Shown: positions 6,849-7,457 of the stretch, piece after piece
Position numbering within the stretch: the first letter of the stretch is position 1
How the letters are laid out: the number at the start of each line of letters is the position of its first letter
Assembly (NCBI GenBank): GCA_946405115.1
Contig: CAMJGB010000093.1
Coordinates: forward strand, 1-7,457
Length of the DNA: 7,457 nt
Reading direction: 5' to 3'
Origin: an uncultured Clostridia bacterium
Lineage (GTDB): Bacteria; Bacillota; Clostridia; Saccharofermentanales; Saccharofermentanaceae
The notes under the pieces: model-generated
Told to the model about the DNA's origin: nothing
The model's database searches: none
The model's input: only the letters and a program-made list of their open reading frames with translations
Made by a program: the position numbers and the translations under genes

Positions 6849-6880
6849 ACGCCTTCGGTCTTCGGATCGGAGGCGTTTTT
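6849..6880 (+). terminator. Intrinsic terminator of the lipoprotein gene
   Basis: A 12-bp stem with two G-T wobbles (arms 6849-6860 and 6865-6876) is closed by a C(TTCG)G tetraloop, an extra-stable loop, and followed by a five-T run (6876-6880). It begins 44 nt after the stop codon. Confidence 0.93.
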
Positions 6881-6896
6881 CTATCCTTAAGCAGGT

Positions 6897-6936
6897 CGGT
6901 TTATCGGCGGCAGGGGGCAGGGGCGGTCATAAACCG
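6897..6936. repeat. Inverted repeat flanking a G-rich core
   Basis: CGGTTTAT (6897-6904) and ATAAACCG (6929-6936) are perfect 8-bp inverted arms around a 24-nt G-rich core that contains runs of five and four G. It might be a protein site or cruciform; no terminator-like T run follows. Confidence 0.6.
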
Positions 6937-6987
6937 GGTAATAAAAATCGTTTAGCCCTTTTCTAAAAGGGAATTTACGATTTACCC
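6936..6987. repeat. Long imperfect hairpin
   Basis: A perfect inner stem CCCTTTT/AAAAGGG (6956-6962 and 6965-6971) sits around a 2-nt centre. An outer pair AAATCGT/ACGATTT (6945-6951 and 6977-6983) and GGGTA/TACCC ends (6936-6940 and 6983-6987, sharing one base with the outer arm) extend it over about 52 nt with small bulges. It is not followed by a T run, so it does not look like a terminator on the + strand. Confidence 0.65.
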
Positions 6988-7017
6988 CTAAAATACCCCA
7001 ATAAAACCCCCATTTTT
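6985..7017. other. C-tracts at 11-nt period between A/T tracts
   Basis: CCCC starts at 6985, 6996 and 7007, exactly 11 nt apart, with TAAAATA, AATAAAA and ATTTTT between or after them. The stretch lies about 48-80 bp before the predicted gap transcription start. Such helical phasing of A/T tracts is typical of curved DNA or an upstream activating element. Read on the minus strand it is three G-tracts with 7-nt loops. Confidence 0.5.
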
Positions 7018-7029
7018 CCACGGACTTTC

Positions 7030-7058
7030 TTGTAAAGGGCCAAACTTCGTTGTATGAT
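7030..7058 (+). promoter_or_regulatory. Sigma-A promoter of gap
   Basis: TTGTAA (7030-7035), a 17-nt spacer and TATGAT (7053-7058), close to consensus with ideal spacing. Predicted start is near 7065, leaving a leader of about 51 nt. Confidence 0.82.
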
Positions 7059-7066
7059 TTTCTACA

Positions 7067-7081
7067 GTGTGAATTTAACAC
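7067..7081. promoter_or_regulatory. Candidate operator at the gap transcription start
   Basis: GTGTGAATTTAACAC is a 7-1-7 inverted repeat with a single mismatch, placed right after the predicted +1. A repressor bound here would block initiation or early elongation. The half-site TTAACAC resembles Rex-type boxes, but those have a longer centre, so the binding protein is not identified. A second pair, ACTTCGT/ACGAAGT (7044-7050 and 7080-7086), encloses it. Confidence 0.45.
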
Positions 7082-7115
7082 GAAGTAACTAGTTATTTTC
7101 AGGAGGAAATTAAAA

Positions 7116-7457
7116 ATGGCAGTTAAAGTTGCGATTAACGGTTTCGGTCGTATCGGTCGTCTTGCTTTCAGACAGATGTTCGGTGCTGAGGGTTATGAGG
7201 TTGTAGCTATCAACGATCTTACAAAGCCTTCCATGCTCGCTCACCTTCTCAAGTATGACACAGCTCAGGGCGGTTACGCTGGTGTAATCGGCGAGAACAA
7301 GCACACAGTTACTTCCGACGACGAGGCTAACACAATCACAGTTGACGGCAAGACTCTTCAGATCTACAAGGAAGCTGATGCAAACAATCTCCCTTGGGGT
7401 GAGCTCGGTGTAGACGTAGTTCTCGAGTGCACAGGTTTCTATACATCTAAGGAAAAG
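7116..7457 (+). CDS. gap: Glyceraldehyde-3-phosphate dehydrogenase, N-terminal part (3' end outside window)
   Basis: First 114 residues of GAPDH, the glycolytic enzyme that oxidises and phosphorylates glyceraldehyde 3-phosphate with NAD+. [13 protein letters not shown] (7-19) is the dinucleotide-binding loop, and IND with D34 is the acidic residue that binds the adenosine ribose and favours NAD+ over NADP+. HLLKYDT (43-49) and [11 protein letters not shown] at the edge are also standard. The catalytic cysteine region (about residue 150) is beyond the window. The ATG is fixed by AGGAGG at 7101-7106, 9 nt upstream, and protein similarity begins at once. It has its own strong promoter and is preceded by a terminator, so it starts a new transcription unit. 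Downstream neighbours, often pgk and tpi in Firmicutes, cannot be seen. A glycolytic role is likely from D34. Confidence 0.96.
   Translation, partial: MAVKVAINGFGRIGRLAFRQMFGAEGYEVVAINDLTKPSMLAHLLKYDTAQGGYAGVIGENKHTVTSDDEANTITVDGKTLQIYKEADANNLPWGELGVDVVLECTGFYTSKEK

Larger units (their letters stand above)
6881..7029. other. Non-coding, structured spacer upstream of the gap promoter
   Basis: No credible gene is present. A 64-codon minus-strand open frame crosses the area but lacks a ribosome site and recognisable protein features. The left part is G-rich (6906-6926), the middle carries inverted repeats and the right part alternates C-tracts with A/T tracts. Everything lies upstream of the predicted gap transcription start, so it would act as DNA unless another promoter or an antisense transcript exists. 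Confidence 0.6.

Noticed and set aside
6887..7081. Minus-strand open frame of 64 codons in the spacer before gap
   Set aside because: No ribosome site and no domain. It overlaps the gap promoter and the structured repeats, and its composition is that of translated spacer DNA.

Overview
The window looks like chromosomal DNA of a Gram-positive anaerobe of the Clostridia, most likely a gut or rumen Lachnospiraceae-type organism. The evidence is strong AGGAGG-type ribosome sites, compact operons, a low-complexity lipoprotein with a Clostridia-style signal peptide, a methionine synthase whose reactivation domain is a separate protein, and AlaRS, TrmB and GAPDH sequences of the Firmicutes type. The taxonomic call rests on family resemblance only. 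No phage, transposon, CRISPR, tRNA or rRNA gene was seen.

Positions 1-5762 (+) form one tight gene run: the 3' two thirds of alaS (alanyl-tRNA synthetase, cut by the left edge), a HIT-family nucleotide hydrolase, a free-standing MetH reactivation domain (TTG start), metH without its C-terminal reactivation domain, and trmB (tRNA m7G46 methyltransferase). The junctions are 3 untranslated bases or fewer, or short overlaps, except for 12 nt before metH, so the genes are probably co-transcribed. The run ends at a strong bidirectional hairpin at 5779-5811. Its theme is translation and one-carbon/methionine metabolism: AlaRS makes Ala-tRNA, the HIT protein may clean up nucleotidyl by-products, MetH makes methionine, its partner reactivates it with SAM, and TrmB uses SAM on tRNA.

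Positions 5833-6267 (-) encode a 144-aa protein with an N-terminal four-cysteine zinc ribbon and a hydrophobic C-terminal part; it converges on trmB and shares its terminator. A divergent intergenic region (6268-6513) carries its probable promoter and a clear promoter for a 96-aa lipoprotein (6514-6804). The mature part of that lipoprotein is almost entirely Glu, Thr, Ala and Val with no basic residue, and includes a perfect 30-bp tandem duplication. A TTCG-loop terminator follows.

Positions 6881-7115 are non-coding and unusually structured: a G-rich stretch between inverted repeats, an imperfect long hairpin, and C-tracts repeated every 11 nt between A/T tracts. They lead into a near-consensus promoter, a palindrome at the predicted transcription start and a strong ribosome site for gap (glyceraldehyde-3-phosphate dehydrogenase), which runs off the right edge. 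Most of the window is ordinary housekeeping DNA. The points most worth a second look are the split MetH, the acidic repeat lipoprotein and the gap upstream region.
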